Shown piece after piece: positions 11,566-23,427 of a stretch of DNA of 64,000 nt (within the stretch, counting starts at the first letter, position 1; every line of letters begins with the position of its first letter). The stretch comes from Desarmillaria ectypa (Eukaryota; Basidiomycota; Agaricomycetes; Agaricales; Physalacriaceae), in the NCBI GenBank assembly GCA_030407005.1, contig JAUDYN010000007.1, positions 1,116,001 through 1,180,000 on the forward strand, read 5' to 3'. A model generated the notes under the pieces. The model did no database searches. It was not told where the DNA came from and was given only the letters and a program-made list of their open reading frames with translations. The translations under genes were made by a program, and so were the position numbers.

Positions 11566-14500
11566 AAGGCTCTTCCAAAGGGGTGTCGAACTGTGTTGCG
11601 ATTTGACTGATCCAGTACTGATCAATCAAGTTTTTCTATATTTCTTCATCTGGATTGATAATCCATTTGATACGTCCATCTTTTCTTTTGGTGAGGTAGG
11701 CTATGTCGCCGTGTTCCGAGTATTTGTGGTCCAGTATTTTGACCACTATTTTCCTGGTTGCGATTTTTGGAGTGTATATAGCGCGGTTTACGCTGGCCTG
11801 ATACTCTTGGATTGCTTCCAAGGCATTCGTCATTTTGTTCTCTCGGACCCATGAGTTGTGTTCACGAGTCCATCCCTTCCATTTGACTAGGTAGTCCGTG
11901 ACTTCCCTAGATGGTTGTCCTCAGCTTGGATCGTACCTTTCTGGTGTGCGAATCCAAGACTTCTTCGATTTCGTACTCTTCTTGACCATCGACGAGGTCC
12001 AGAGGTGGAGGCGGCAGTTGTTCTTGGTTCACAAATGAGGGTGCAACGTATGGAGTCAACAGCTTCTCATTGAACCAGGGGTGGATCTTCCAATGTGGCG
12101 GTAGCTTCAGCTTATATGCTGATGCTCCCGATTTCTCTATGATTTCAAATGGTTCTGTTCGTTTATCGTCGAGCTTTTTCTTTGGTCATGGAAGATGAAG
12201 GTTGGCAGTGTCAAGCCATACCTTATCCCCAATCCGATACTCTCTTTGAGTCTGTTTTCTTTTGTCATATTGCACCTTCATTTGTGCCGCGGCCTTCTCT
12301 AATGCTTCATGGACCTCTTTATGGACCTTTGCCATATTTTCCGTGAAGTCGACAGCTGCAGGATTTGCGAAGCTGGTTTTTTGTATTGACTCGGGGATGA
12401 GTCGGGGATTTCGTCCGTATAGGACCATGAAAGGACTTTTGCCCATGGCCGAGTGGACTCGGTTGTTGTGGGCGAATTCAGCGAGTGGTAGCCATACTAC
12501 CCAGTCGGTCTGTCGATGATTGACAAAGATGCGGAGGTACTTTTCCACCTCCTGGTTTACTCTCTCTGTCTGTCCGTCTGTCTGTGGGTGATATGCCATG
12601 GACGCATTCTGAGTGATATTCAGCATTCTGTATAGTTCCTTCATGAATGCTGAAATGAATTGAGGTCCTCTGTCTGAGATGACCACTTGAGGCATTCCAT
12701 GCTTCGTGTATATGTGATTGCGAAGTATCAAAGCCCATCCTTCGGCAGATAACTCCTCATTGCAGGGAATCAGGAGAATGTTTTTTGAGAAACGATCTAT
12801 GATGACCAGTAGAGAATCAAACCCTTCTGACTCAGGGAGTCCGGTGACCATATCGACTGAGATATGCATCCATGGTGTATCAGGGATTGCATTGGGATGA
12901 AGAGGGGCAGCCTTGGCCTGTGTATCACTCTTCGTTCTTTGACAGGTCTCACATCCTTTGATGTAAGATTCTACGTCCTTCTTCATCTTCGGCCACCAGT
13001 ACTCATGGAGTATGAGTTCCTTGGTTTTGGCGATTCCTGGGTGTCCCGTGGTAATGTGATCATGGAATTGAGTGATGATCTCACTGCATAGCATCAAGTC
13101 ATTGGGGATATAGACTCGTCCGTCATACCACAGGACTTCGTTTTCCTGCATGATTCCTCGTTCGTGATTGAGGGATTTCTTGATTTCCTGATCCCACTGT
13201 TCCTTCTGTTTCATTGCGTCTCTTATATGCATGATCCTTTCTTCCGTTGTTGGTAATACCAGGGCACAGAAGTGTTCTGGGGATAGAACGACAACATCTT
13301 TGTTGTCTTCTTTTCCCTGATCATGATCGTCTCATCTGCTGAGAAGATCAGCTTTCTGATTAGCAGTCCCAGCTTTGTGTTGAAGGATAAAGTGGTACTC
13401 TGCTAATTCAGTGACCCACCGAGCCTGTCGGCGATTCAACTTCTGGGGTTTCCAGAAGTATTGGAGATTCTGGTGGTTGGTCCAGATCTCTATGGTTTCT
13501 TTGGCGCCCATGAGGTAATGCCACCACTCTTCTAGTGCTAGCATGATTGCTAACAGCTCCTTGTCATAGATTTCATAATTGCACTCAGTAACGGTGAGCG
13601 CTTTTGACATGAAGGCGACTGGCCTCCATTTGCCTTCCTTTTCTTGACTAAGGACAGCGCCGATGGCTCCGTCACTGGTGTCGGCTTCTACTCGGAACTT
13701 TCCATCGTCCGAGGGTATCGTAAGTACTACATTTGTCGTCATCAGCTTCTTGAGTTGATTAAACGCTTGTCCTTGTTCTGGTCCCCATGTCCAGTCTACC
13801 TTTCCGGTTAACTGGGTAAGGGGATGCACTATCTTGGAGTAGTCCTTGATGAACTTCCAGTAGAAGTTCGTGAATCCTAAGAATGACTGCAGCTCCTTCT
13901 TCTTTGTCGGGGTTGGCCATTCCGTGATCCCCGCAATCTTGACTGGGTCCATGTGAATGGCGTCTTCGCTGATAATCACTCCTAGGTATTCGGTTTCGAG
14001 TACCTCGAACTCGCATTTCTCTGCTTTGAGGAACAGTTTGTTCTCTCGAAGTCGTTGGAGTACTTGTCATACTATGCTCCAGTGTTCTGACAAGGATTTC
14101 GTGAAAATGAGTATATCATCGAGGTAAATCGTGACTTTTCCTCCGGCGATCAAATCCTTGAATATGTCATTCATCATCCACTGGAACGTGGCTGGTGAGT
14201 TCGTGAGTCCAAAGAACATAACTGTAGGCTCAAAGAGCCCTCGATTAGTTCTAAACGCGGCTTTTTCTTCGTCTCCGTCTTGGATGCAGACATTGTTATA
14301 GCCCCATCGTACGTCCAACTTGGAGAAGTACTTGGCTCCCCGTAGTTTGTCGATCAGCTCGGAAATGAGTGGAAGGGGATAACGATTCTTGATCATCATT
14401 TCATTCAACTTCCGGTAATCCTGAACTGGTCATAGAGAGCTGTCCTTTTTCTTGACAAAGAAGAAGGGAGAGGCGAAGGGGGATTTCAAGGGGTGAATTC

Positions 14501-14938
14501 GCCCTGAGTCCAAGTTCTCATCCAAGAACTTGTCCAATTGTTCCTGTTCGTTGCAATTGAGTGGGTATACCTTGCAGTCCAAGGTAGATTTCACGTTGGG
14601 AATCAACTTGATGGTATGGTCCCAGGGTCTTCTTTCTGGTAATTTGTCAAAGCTTTCCTTAGAGAATAAATCTCTAAAGCTTTGATACTGAGGAGGCATG
14701 AGCTCCTCAAATGTCTGCTTCGGTTTTTCAGCGTTAGCTGCTGCAGCCAACTTGTTCGCATGATGGACAGTGCGAAGTATGATTTCTTCTTACATGTTAA
14801 TGGCAAGAATACTCTCTCCTTCCTCGAGCTCTTTGTCCCATCGATCTTCTTTGTCTGCATCAGGTAAGGTGAAATGGTTTTCGTAGATATTTTTCTATTT
14901 TCATAATAATTAGTCCAACCTGCAGAAACCGAGGACAC
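11566..14938 (-). pseudogene. Copy D pol pseudogene (RT, RNase H, integrase, chromodomains; no protease)
   Basis: Long open stretches remain. 12186-13232 (348 codons) carries the integrase zinc finger (CETCQRTK), the core ([35 protein letters not shown]) and the downstream linker. 13332-13979 is the end of RT and RNase H. 14067-14408 is RT with YLDDILIF. 11636-11833 is the C-terminal chromo-like module. Breaks are mainly TGA/TAG stops. The protease motif LLDSG is absent, unlike copies C, F and G. Confidence 0.85.
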
Positions 14939-14982
14939 ACCTTGAGACTTGGGCGTGCAAGGGGAATTGAACCCTTGATGCC

Positions 14983-16500
14983 CTACTCTTTTACCTCCTT
15001 GATCTTGGAGGTGCTCAGCACCACTGCATCAGTGGGCCCCACGTATCTCACAATGTTCTTCTCTTTTCTCATAGGGCAATCCCTGCTCAGGTGACCCTTT
15101 TGGTCACACCTGAAGCAGCGCCCCTCAGCTCATTGCTGGTCCAAGTCCATGGGCTTCCCCGCCCCTCCGTACGTCGTCCACTTACCGGTTCCAGCGTCAT
15201 GACTGGTTCCTCCACTCCCAGCACTCAGCTTTGGAGCTGAGGAACTTGTCACCCCAGTGGTGTTCTTGCCACTGGGTTGCTGTTGCTGGGGATGTGGGCC
15301 CTGCTTTTGGCTGTCTCGAGGCATACTAGTGGTCTGGTCAAAGACCCATTTCCGCTGTCTCTCTTCATACATCCAGAGGATGCGTTCTTTCCACTCTGGA
15401 TATGAGCGTGGAATGCTCACGCCCATATTTGATATGAAGGTCGTATATGAACTAGGCACTCCTAGTCATACCGCCTTCACCATTGCGCCGCGTTCAGCCT
15501 CATCGGATCTCTGGCCTGCTAGTTTGGCTTCTTCTTCCAGCTTCTGGAAGTAATGGGAGACGGGCTGTGCTCCCATGCACAAGTCAAACATGTGCTTTTC
15601 ATGGATTTCCTTGATCATGGGATCTCAGAATTGTCGCGTGACTAGGTCGATGAAGTCAGCCCAGTCAGGGTATCGGAAATGGGCAGTGGTGCCATCGAAG
15701 GCATTGCCTACCCAATATTTGGGTCTCTTGTAGACCCACCAGTCTTTGGCGGTGCCCTCAAAGTGAGACGTCACGAATAGTACCAGGTGCGACGGCACCT
15801 GGAAATAGTGTCTGAACACTTCGAAATAGGTGATGCAATCGCCTATGAAGCATTCAATGTCATCATGATCCCCCTTGAATGGAGCGGGGACCTTGACGAG
15901 GGTTGGCTTGATGCCCAGATAGGGGGCATCAGTGGCAGCGTTCCTGACCGGGTTCGGGATTGGGTCAGGTGGTCCCTGACCAGGGGGTGGTCTTGAGATC
16001 GAAAATCGATCTGGCCTGTACCCCAGGTAGCCTCTTGGTGGCCCCGGCGGTCTTCCCCTCTCCGGCTCCTTCTCTCATTCTTGGGCTCGGAGGTAGTCCG
16101 CCAATATCTTGCAGGCAGAGTCCTCCTTGTTGAGCTCTTCGCGCATTTCCGCTATGCGCCGCTCCTTCTCCAGCAACTCGCTTCTCATTTGTTGCTAGGT
16201 TTCTTCTGCCATGGCAGGGGTTCTTGATGCCCCTGCAGTGGCATTTCCTGCAGGGGCTCCTTCGGCTTCCATTTCTTCTCCCACCCCTGCAAAGAGAAGA
16301 CTACCACCCTGGTATGGGTGGTATTCTTGGTGATGCGCCCTATGATGTGGGGGCAAGTCAGGGAGTGGTCATGGGCTTATGACCGGAGTGTCCGGTGGGT
16401 GGTCTGGATGTATTTCATATTGGGGATGGTGGTATTCCATTCCTCCATAGTAACCTGTATCGTAGGTCAACGTATTGTACTGGGGCTCTTGCCCCCACTC
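14983..16500 (-). pseudogene. Copy D gag pseudogene
   Basis: The gag stop TAG is at 14983-14985 and reading goes leftward from about 16440. It encodes the capsid-like region (HYFQVPSHLVLFVTSHFEG at 15819-15763; then the open segment 15130-15459). The CCHC zinc knuckle lies at about 15090-15130. Several TGA codons and substitutions break the frame. The hairpin with its tRNA T-arm-like loop lies directly after the stop (14951-14983), as in F and G. Confidence 0.75.
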
Positions 16501-17695
16501 ATTCCTCTCTTGCCACCTCCAACCTCCATAAGTGTTGGAGGGTCCTCTCCAACTCTCGCTGCTCCTGGGCAGTCTGGGGTTGTAACCCTGGAAAACGATC
16601 CCCTGTGGAGGGGCGGAAAATTGACCAGTCGTGGTTGGCGCGTATCTGGTGGTTAATGATGTTGGCCCTGTAGGAGCTGGGCCCATCAATGGGAATTCGG
16701 ATGGGGTCACCCCTGTTAAGGGCCAACCACTCATCCATTTTGATTCTGGGTTCTTCCCAGAGGTCGCGGGCTTCGACATCCCTTCATCGAAGTTCCCATG
16801 CTGTGGTCCGGAATGGACCGAATAGTCTCCGGTCGACCTCGGAGAGGTCAGGCCAGATGAAATCATCCCCATGGGGATTGAAGGGGTCATCAGTGGCACA
16901 GGGAGTGGCTGGGACTGGGGCATTGTCTCCGACGATGTCGTCATCGGACTCGTCATCAGAGATCTCGATGACGGGGAGGGAGGAGAGGGAGATCTCTTCT
17001 CCCTCATCTGGCCACCGCTCATGGCTCCAGGGACCATAGGGGTGGTTTTGATCCATGTTTGGATCGTCGGGATGGGAAGGTCTGGAATGTCCAGAACTTC
17101 CACTGTTGTCACTGTCCGGTGATGGGGAGTCTGATCTCTGCTGGGATATGCAGAGAGCAGGGGTTCTTGGACGAGGGGGGGGGCTGGGGTATAGGGGCGG
17201 GGGTTCGTCCAGCACAGTCCGTATGTCCCGCGCATATTCTTGGGCCACCGTAAGGCCGCCTGTTGGTCGCTCCAATGCAATGGTGGGTCGTTCCATCCTG
17301 TAGCAGAGGAGGATGGCTCTCACATTATAGGCATGAGCAGATTGGGCAATCTGGGCCCGAAGTTCCTCAATCCCTGGAGACAGGGGTCTTGAGTCTATGC
17401 TCCCCTCGGAGGAGGAGGCAATTGTGAAGTGGGCCCTGGGGCGAACGAGTGGAACTGCTTCTCGCTCTCCCAATCTTGTGGGGGGTATCCCCCTGGGAAC
17501 ATCATTGGTGGTGGGTGGGGCAGGGTGGGGTTCTTGTATGGATCGTTGGGGCTGCCTTCTCAGCAGTGCCTGGATTTCTTCCTCGTAGATTAGTACAGCG
17601 AGGACCGTAAAAAATGACAATAGTATGGCGTCGCCAATAGCGATGCCAAGGGATATGGTTCAGGGTTCTTGGTTGTTTCTGTCTTCTCCGGGCAT
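16499..17695 (-). pseudogene. Copy D ORF1 (membrane-anchored accessory ORF), broken by one early TGA
   Basis: Homologue of the 399-aa ORF1 of copy G. The ATG at 17695 is followed by a CGA-to-TGA change just before the hydrophobic segment; from 17620 to 16784 it is open for 278 codons, and the C-terminal block is open at 16499-16738. Conserved elements: the hydrophobic stretch SFFTVLAVLIYEEE, a PPLY motif near 17200, LPVIEISDDESDDD near 16960, WPDLSEVDRRLFGP, and an end in LQHLWRLEVAREE. Retention of these in the same frame as in F and G, while DNA identity has dropped, argues that this is the coding frame. Confidence 0.75.
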
Positions 17696-17740
17696 GAAGA
17701 AGATCTTCTATATGGCTAGCATAATAGAAGTGAGGGGGAT

Positions 17741-17754
17741 TATCTCTTGTTTAA
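17741..17754 (-). other. Self-priming PBS of copy D
   Basis: The plus strand reads TATCTCTTGTTTAA directly against the LTR end at 17755. Its inverse complement lies inside the adjoining LTR at 17900-17913 (ttaaacaagagata), where the transcript is expected to begin. The three-T run matches the three-A run in its own LTR, while F and G have four of each. Confidence 0.75.
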
Positions 17755-18180
17755 TGTTATGTACCGACTTGGGCACGTGACTTGGGGCAGTCAGCTGATC
17801 TCTCTGGGCCGTTATGCATTCGAACAATCACCCAAGTGAGAGAGAGAAAGAAGCCAATAGCCTTCTGTGTTGTGCAAACAAGAAGTATATGGTTTTAATT
17901 TAAACAAGAGATAGAGTACAACTGTCTAGTTTACTCTGTTTATATAGTATTTCTACGGTGTTATATTTAGGTGAAACGCTACAGTCCATGCACAAATGGT
18001 GTCGAAGTAGGATGATCCGGGAGGATCATAGAACCAATAGAAAGCGTCTGGGGTGACAGATGGTGAGAACGAGGGTTGTAGCCGGCGAATAGCTGGATAC
18101 GAGTCAGTTTCTGGGCTAGATTAGATGGATGAGTCATGGGTATGACTCAGATAAGATAAGATAATGGAAAAATTGTAACA
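17755..18180 (-). repeat. Gy1 LTR, 5' LTR of copy D
   Basis: 426 bp, tgttatgtaccgac to ttgtaaca, followed by the target duplicate tacca and the resumed copy C sequence. The PBS lies directly on its inner side. Confidence 0.92.
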
Positions 18181-18470
18181 TACCAGAGGAGGACTGCTCG
18201 CGTGTTATGTATGCGGGTGGAGGAGGGCCCGGGAGTCGGGGGCCTCGAATCTGCACTCTCCTCAGAGCAGGAGGCAATCGTGAAGTGGGCATGGGGACGG
18301 ACGAGTGGTAGCACCTCTCGTTCTCCCAGTCTTGCAGAGGGTAACTCCCTGGGAATGACATGGTCCAGATGTTGGGGGGGTCAGGGGGGTGAGGTGAGTT
18401 GTTGGATGCACCTCTGTTGGAGGAGCATTGATATGCCATCTATACATTCACACCTAGATTTTGCGATTTT

Positions 18471-19744
18471 GTAACAATACTATTGCACATCTATCCTATA
18501 CTAGTGATACATAGAGGACTATAGCTGAGGCTTCAAGCTGATAGTTAAAAGCAGTAAGCAACTGGTAGAGCCAGAACTTAGATGCAACACCATTAGTGGG
18601 TTAAATCTACCAGCCAGCCAGACTAGTAACTCAAATGCTAGCAGGACTAAGTGAAATACAGCCACTAGCAAACAAAGGATGCTACTAGCACACAAAAACT
18701 AGAAGCAGAGTACACAGATCTCATGAAGTTCTGTCACTAGCAGCCCGGACTGGGCATAAACACCTAAGTCAGGATAACTAGTCACATGGCAATCTTGAAA
18801 CAGGACTTGGAAATAAATTAGGAATGGATTAACTTTGAGCCTAGATCTGACTATTTTGATATAGATCTCTTATGATCAATGCTAGTGGAGCCGGACTGCA
18901 CTCTTGATCATGATTGGATAGCTGTTACAGGTACCAATATCTGGATATTCATATAACTGCATTACTAGGGCATGTAGTTGTGCCAAGGGCACAGAAAGAC
19001 CAACTGTGGAGTCTCTAGACCAAATATTTGAAAAGAAAACAGACTAGACCAACTATTGTGTGATTATTCACCATTATTCATGACTAGCTAAGAAATCCTT
19101 ACCAATATACCCTATACCCAGATGATATTTATAGTTCTGCCTCAGTAGTATATAAGTAGTGGGATGGGCGCTCGTGCAAAGCAGGCAAGCCATCCCCACA
19201 GTTGAGCCCTCACTGGTAGTAACTGGTGTCCCCAATTAAAGGCTTTTGTGCTTAACCTTGATGAAGTGATTAATAGTTGCTAAGTCACCCATAGAATTGC
19301 ATTGAATTGAAGTCCATTAGAGTCACTATTGTGTCCTGCAAAGGTCCGGAGTGTTTTGAAGTTAGTTCAAGCAAAGTTCTCAGAGTTGTAGTATTATTCT
19401 TAGGCCAGGAGTGTCACTAGTTAGCCAAGAGTGCAGCTAGTCAAGTGTTTATCATTTGTAGGAAGCAGTATAGGGCCAAGAGTGCCACCAGTCTGAAGCA
19501 GTTTCAGTCAGAACAAGTGCAGTAGCTCAAACCAAGTCACTCTTATCCAATTGTGTCTTACCCACCCCACTAGTACAAGTAGTACTTTGTATAAACTCAC
19601 TAGTAATGAATAAAATGTCTTTAAGACAATTGTACTTGATTATTGAAGTCTGCAGAGTGCTTCCATTGTACCTGAAACTGCCTGAATTCAATATTGGTGA
19701 TTAAGTGTAGAGTAGTAAGAGGTTTAGTGTGATTGGTGTTCATT
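18471..19744 (+). repeat. Gy2-type LTR at the 5' end of copy E (left boundary approximate)
   Basis: No coding potential. The last ~220 bp (about 19540-19745) are the reverse complement of 1553-1790 next to the copy A leader, which identifies this end as a Gy2 LTR. Upstream lie repeated short phrases such as 'ccaagagtgccaccag' and two TATA-like sequences (agtatataag near 19148, tgtataaac near 19595). A candidate left end is tgtaacaata at 18471, but no second complete copy is present to confirm it. Confidence 0.55.
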
Positions 19745-19795
19745 GCCATTCCCTAATTCTTTTGTCACTCACTATTACCAAGCACATCACCGCCT

Positions 19796-22700
19796 TTTGA
19801 CTATAGCAATCCAGCCAGTCCAAAGCCAGTACCCCAATGTACAGGGGAGCATTGAACCACTCAAGTCTTTCCAATGTATCGGGAAGCACCGAACCCAACA
19901 CCTGCCCTAACAAGGGGGTATCAAACCCAAAGCCTTTCCAATGTACTGGGAAACAATGAAACCAAAGTCTTCCTAACATACCAGAAAGCAATGAACCAAA
20001 AGTCCTGTCTGAAAGGAAGGCGGATGATCCCCAATAGTATAGACTATTTGAGATTGATTGGACTCTGTGTGCAGTTCGCAGCTCCAAGGATTTGGCAGCT
20101 GCCAAAGCAGTTCTCTGCATTTGGGTTCACCCCAAACAACTTGGAGAGATAAACAATGAGCTCATTCAGAGCTTGAGAACCAGAGGGAGCTCTGCGCACA
20201 AGCAACTCTATAAACTCCATGAACTGATCCACTATATCTGTGGTACCAGAAGCTCAGGCTGAGACTTCCTGGTGGATATCCAGCTTTCCCCATGTACTGG
20301 GAAACAGACATTGACAACCCATGCATTGTTGGATAGTGGCTGTACAGGCAGCTCTATCAACTGAACCTATGTCCAGCAACACTGGTTGGACATCTGAAAG
20401 GCCACCACCCCAATACCAGTCTACAATGCCAATGGAATGCGCAACAAGGCAGGTGATGTCACCGAATTTGTGGAACTCCGAATAACTATCAGAGACCACA
20501 GTGAACAAATTGACCTCACGGTCACTGACCTGGGCTCCAAGACCATATACTTGGGCCATGACTGGCTTAAATGCCACAATCCTTTCGTTAACTGCAAAGT
20601 GGGAACCATGACATTCAGATGATGTCATTGTGTTCAGAACCACTTCACGCTGCCTGACGCAGATGAAGAAGACTGATGGGATGAAGAGCTAGAGGAAGGC
20701 AAAAGTATTCTTGCCATCAACATGCAAGAAGAAATCATCCTTCGAGCAGTCTATCATGCAAACAAACTAGCAGCAGCAGCAAATGCTGAGAAACCAAAAC
20801 AGACATTTGATGAGCTCATGCCTCCTCAGTACCAAAGCTTTAGAGACTTGTTCTCAAAAGAAAGCTTTGATGATCTACCCAAATGAAGACCATGGGACCA
20901 CATCATCAAGCTAGTCCCTAACACGAAGTCCATGTTAGACTGCAAAGTCTACCCACTCAATCGAAACAAGCAAGAACAACTCGACAAGTTCCTCAATGAG
21001 AACTTAGACTTGGAGTGAATTCGCCCCTCAAAATCCCCATTCACCTCTCCTTTCTTCTTTGTCAAGAAAAAGGATGGCTCACTATGACCTGTTCAGGATT
21101 ACCGAAAACTGAACAAAATGACAATCAAGAATCGTTATCCCCTTCCCTTGATTTCCGAACTCATCGACAAACTATGTGGAGCAAAGTACTTCTCCAAGTT
21201 GGATGTTTGTTGGGGATACAACAATGTCCACATCAGAGATGGAGATGAAGAAAAAGCTGCATTCAGAACTAATTGAGGTCTCTTTGAACCTACAGTCATG
21301 TTCTTCAGACTCACGAATTCACCTGCTACATTTCAGTGGATGATGAACAACATCTTTAAGAATTTAATCACTGGAGGAAAGGTGACCATTTACCTCAATG
21401 ACATCCTTATTTTCATGAAATCCTTGTCCAAACACCGAGATATAGTTCAACAAGTACTCTAATGCCTTTGGGAGAACAAACTGTTTCTCAAAGCCAAGAA
21501 ATGTGAATTCAAAGTACTTGAGACCGAGTATTTAGGAGTTATCATCAGCAAAGATGCCATTCGCATGGATCCAGTCAAGATTGCTGGAATAGTGGAATGG
21601 CCAACCCCGACAAAGAAGAAAGAATTACAATCTTTCTTAGGATTTATGAACTTCTATCGCAAGTTCATCCGTGACTACTCCAAGATCATATGTCCCCTTA
21701 CCCAGTTAACCGGAAAAGTGGACTGGACATGGGGACCAGAGCAAGAACAGGCATTTAATCAACTCAAGAAATTGATAATGACAAATGTAGTCCTAACGAT
21801 TCCTTCAGATAATGGGAAATTCCAAGTAGAAGCTAATGCTAGTGATGGCACCATTGGCGCTGTTTTAAGCCAAGAACAGAATGGCAAATGGAGACTGGTC
21901 ACCTTCATGTCAAAAGCACTAACCATCACTGAGCACAATTATGAGATCTACGATAAAGAGCTATTAGCAATCATGCTAGCTCTAGAGGAGTGGCACCATT
22001 ATCTCATGGGCGCCAAAGAGACAATCGAAATCTGGACAGATCACCAAAACCTCCAGTACTTCCAAAAGCCCCAGAAGCTGAATCGCCAACAAGCTCAGTG
22101 GGTCACCAAACTAGCGGAATACCACTTTATCCTTCAACATAAAGCTGGAACCATGAACAAGAAGGCTGATCTACTCAGTAGACAAGATGATCATAACCAA
22201 GGAAAGGAAGACAATGAAGATGTTGTCGTCCTTTCTCTAATGCACTTTTGGGCATTGATACTGCCCACAGCCGAAGAACAAATCATGCATATAAGAGACA
22301 CAATCTGACAGAAGGACCAGTGGGACCAAAAGATAGAGAAATCCCTCAACCACGAATGAGGAATTACCCAAGAAGGTGAACTCTTGTGATATGATAGATG
22401 AGTCTATATTCCAAATGACTCTATTCTACATAGTGAAATCATCTCCCAATATCATGATCATATCACCACCGGACATCTAAGGATTGCAAAGACAAAGGAA
22501 CTCGTCCTTTGAGAATACTGGTGGCCAAAAATGAAGAAAGACGTTGAGTCTTACATCAAGGGATGTGAAACTTGTCAACAAACGAAGAGTGACATGCAGG
22601 CCAAAGCTGCACCTCTTCATCCCAACACCATACCTGACACTCCATAGACCCATATTTCCATCGACATGATCACTGGTCTTCTGGAATCTGAAGGCTTCGA

Positions 22701-22942
22701 TGCACTACTCATCATCATAGACTGGTTCTCCAAGAACATTCTCCTTATCCCATGTAATAAGAAACTATCTGCCAAAGGATGGGCATTGATGTTGCACAAC
22801 CACATATATGTGAAGCATGGCATGCCCCAAGTGGTTATCTCAGACCAAGGACCCCAGTTCATATCAGCATTCATGAAAGAACTCTACTGAATGCTGGACA
22901 TCATGCAGAATGCCTCCACAGTGTACCACCCCCAAACAGACG
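19796..22942 (+). pseudogene. Copy E pol pseudogene, first part
   Basis: Plus-strand gypsy pol beginning inside the pol N-terminal linker (compare 26880 in F). Order: linker repeats with ...GK motifs, protease (near 20310-20360), RT N-terminus (20640-21060), RT (21100-21560), the end of RT and RNase H in the long open segment 21565-22308, then integrase from 22340 (HGMPQVVISDQG at 22810-22860). It is broken by many TGA/TAG stops. It is interrupted at 22947 by copy F exactly inside the integrase HPQTDGQ motif, and resumes at 31440. Confidence 0.85.
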
Positions 22943-22947
22943 GACAG

Positions 22948-23370
22948 TGTTACGATTTTTCCATTATCTTATCTTATCCGAGTCATATCCATGACTCATC
23001 CATCTAATCTAGCCCAGAAACCGACTCGTATCCAGATATTCGCCGACAACCACCCTCGTTCTCACCGTCTGTCACCCCAGACGATTACCATTGGTTCTAT
23101 GATCCTCCCGGATCGTCCTACTTCGACACCGTTTGTGCATGGACTGTAGCGTTTCATCTAAATATAACGCCGTAGGAATACTATATAAACAGAGTATATT
23201 AGACCATTGTACTCTATCTCTTGTTTTAATTAACACTATAAACCTCTTACTCGCACTACACTAAAGACTATTAGCGTAGTTCTCTCAATTGGGTGATCGT
23301 TCGAATGCATAACGGCCCAGAGAGAATCAGCTGACGGTCCCAAGTCATGTGCCCAAGTCGGTGCATAACA
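22948..23370 (+). repeat. Gy1 LTR, 5' LTR of copy F
   Basis: 423 bp, tgttacgattttt to cggtgcataaca. From the left: three GATA units on the reverse strand (ttatcttatcttatcc), AP-1-like tgactcatcc, a TATA box (tatataaa, 23182-23189), the presumed transcript start (tatctcttgtttta, 23215-23228), then U5. No protein is encoded. Confidence 0.95.
23182..23189 (+). promoter_or_regulatory. LTR TATA box of copy F
   Basis: The sequence TATATAAA lies 33 bp upstream of the tract complementary to the PBS, the spacing expected between a TATA box and a transcript start. The same TATA-to-tract spacing is found in the 5' LTR of copy G (60781-60787 on the reverse strand). Confidence 0.65.
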
Positions 23371-23384
23371 TAAAACAAGAGATA
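23371..23384 (+). other. Self-priming PBS of copy F
   Basis: TAAAACAAGAGATA, directly abutting the LTR end, is the perfect 14-nt reverse complement of 23215-23228, the predicted 5' end of the element's own RNA. It does not resemble a usual tRNA 3'-end PBS (no TGG start). This is the arrangement known from Tf1 and related chromoviruses, in which the RNA 5' end folds back as primer. Confidence 0.75.
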
Positions 23385-23427
23385 TTACCCACTCTTCTTC
23401 TATTACGCTAGCCGTATAGAAGACCTC

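Larger units (their letters stand above)
11106..18180 (-). mobile_element. Copy D: Gy1 gypsy element with both LTRs, protease region deleted
   Basis: 7,075 bp, bounded by two 426-bp LTRs (11106-11531 and 17755-18180) and flanked by the duplicated target tacca. Order on the minus strand: LTR, PBS, ORF1, gag, truncated pol, PPT, LTR. The interior is roughly 1.4 kb shorter than in F and G because sequence near 14880 jumps from the RT N-terminal region (tggtttt) directly to the start of the pol frame, removing the linker and protease. With its in-frame stops it is non-autonomous, although both ends needed for mobilisation in trans are present. Confidence 0.9.
5279..18420 (-). mobile_element. Copy C: Gy1 gypsy element lacking the gag core, split by copy D
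   Basis: Left part 5279-11105, right part 18181 to about 18420. Copy D sits between them with a 5-bp duplication (tacca at 11101-11105 and 18181-18185). Across D the ORF1 sequence resumes without loss: the catctgg next to 11101 and the agaggaggactg after 18185 match a continuous stretch of copy D near 17290-17310. Near 10130-10165 the pol N-terminus jumps straight to the ORF1/gag leader, so capsid and zinc knuckle are deleted. The copy's own 5' LTR is missing; its right end near 18400-18460 is unclear. Confidence 0.8.
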
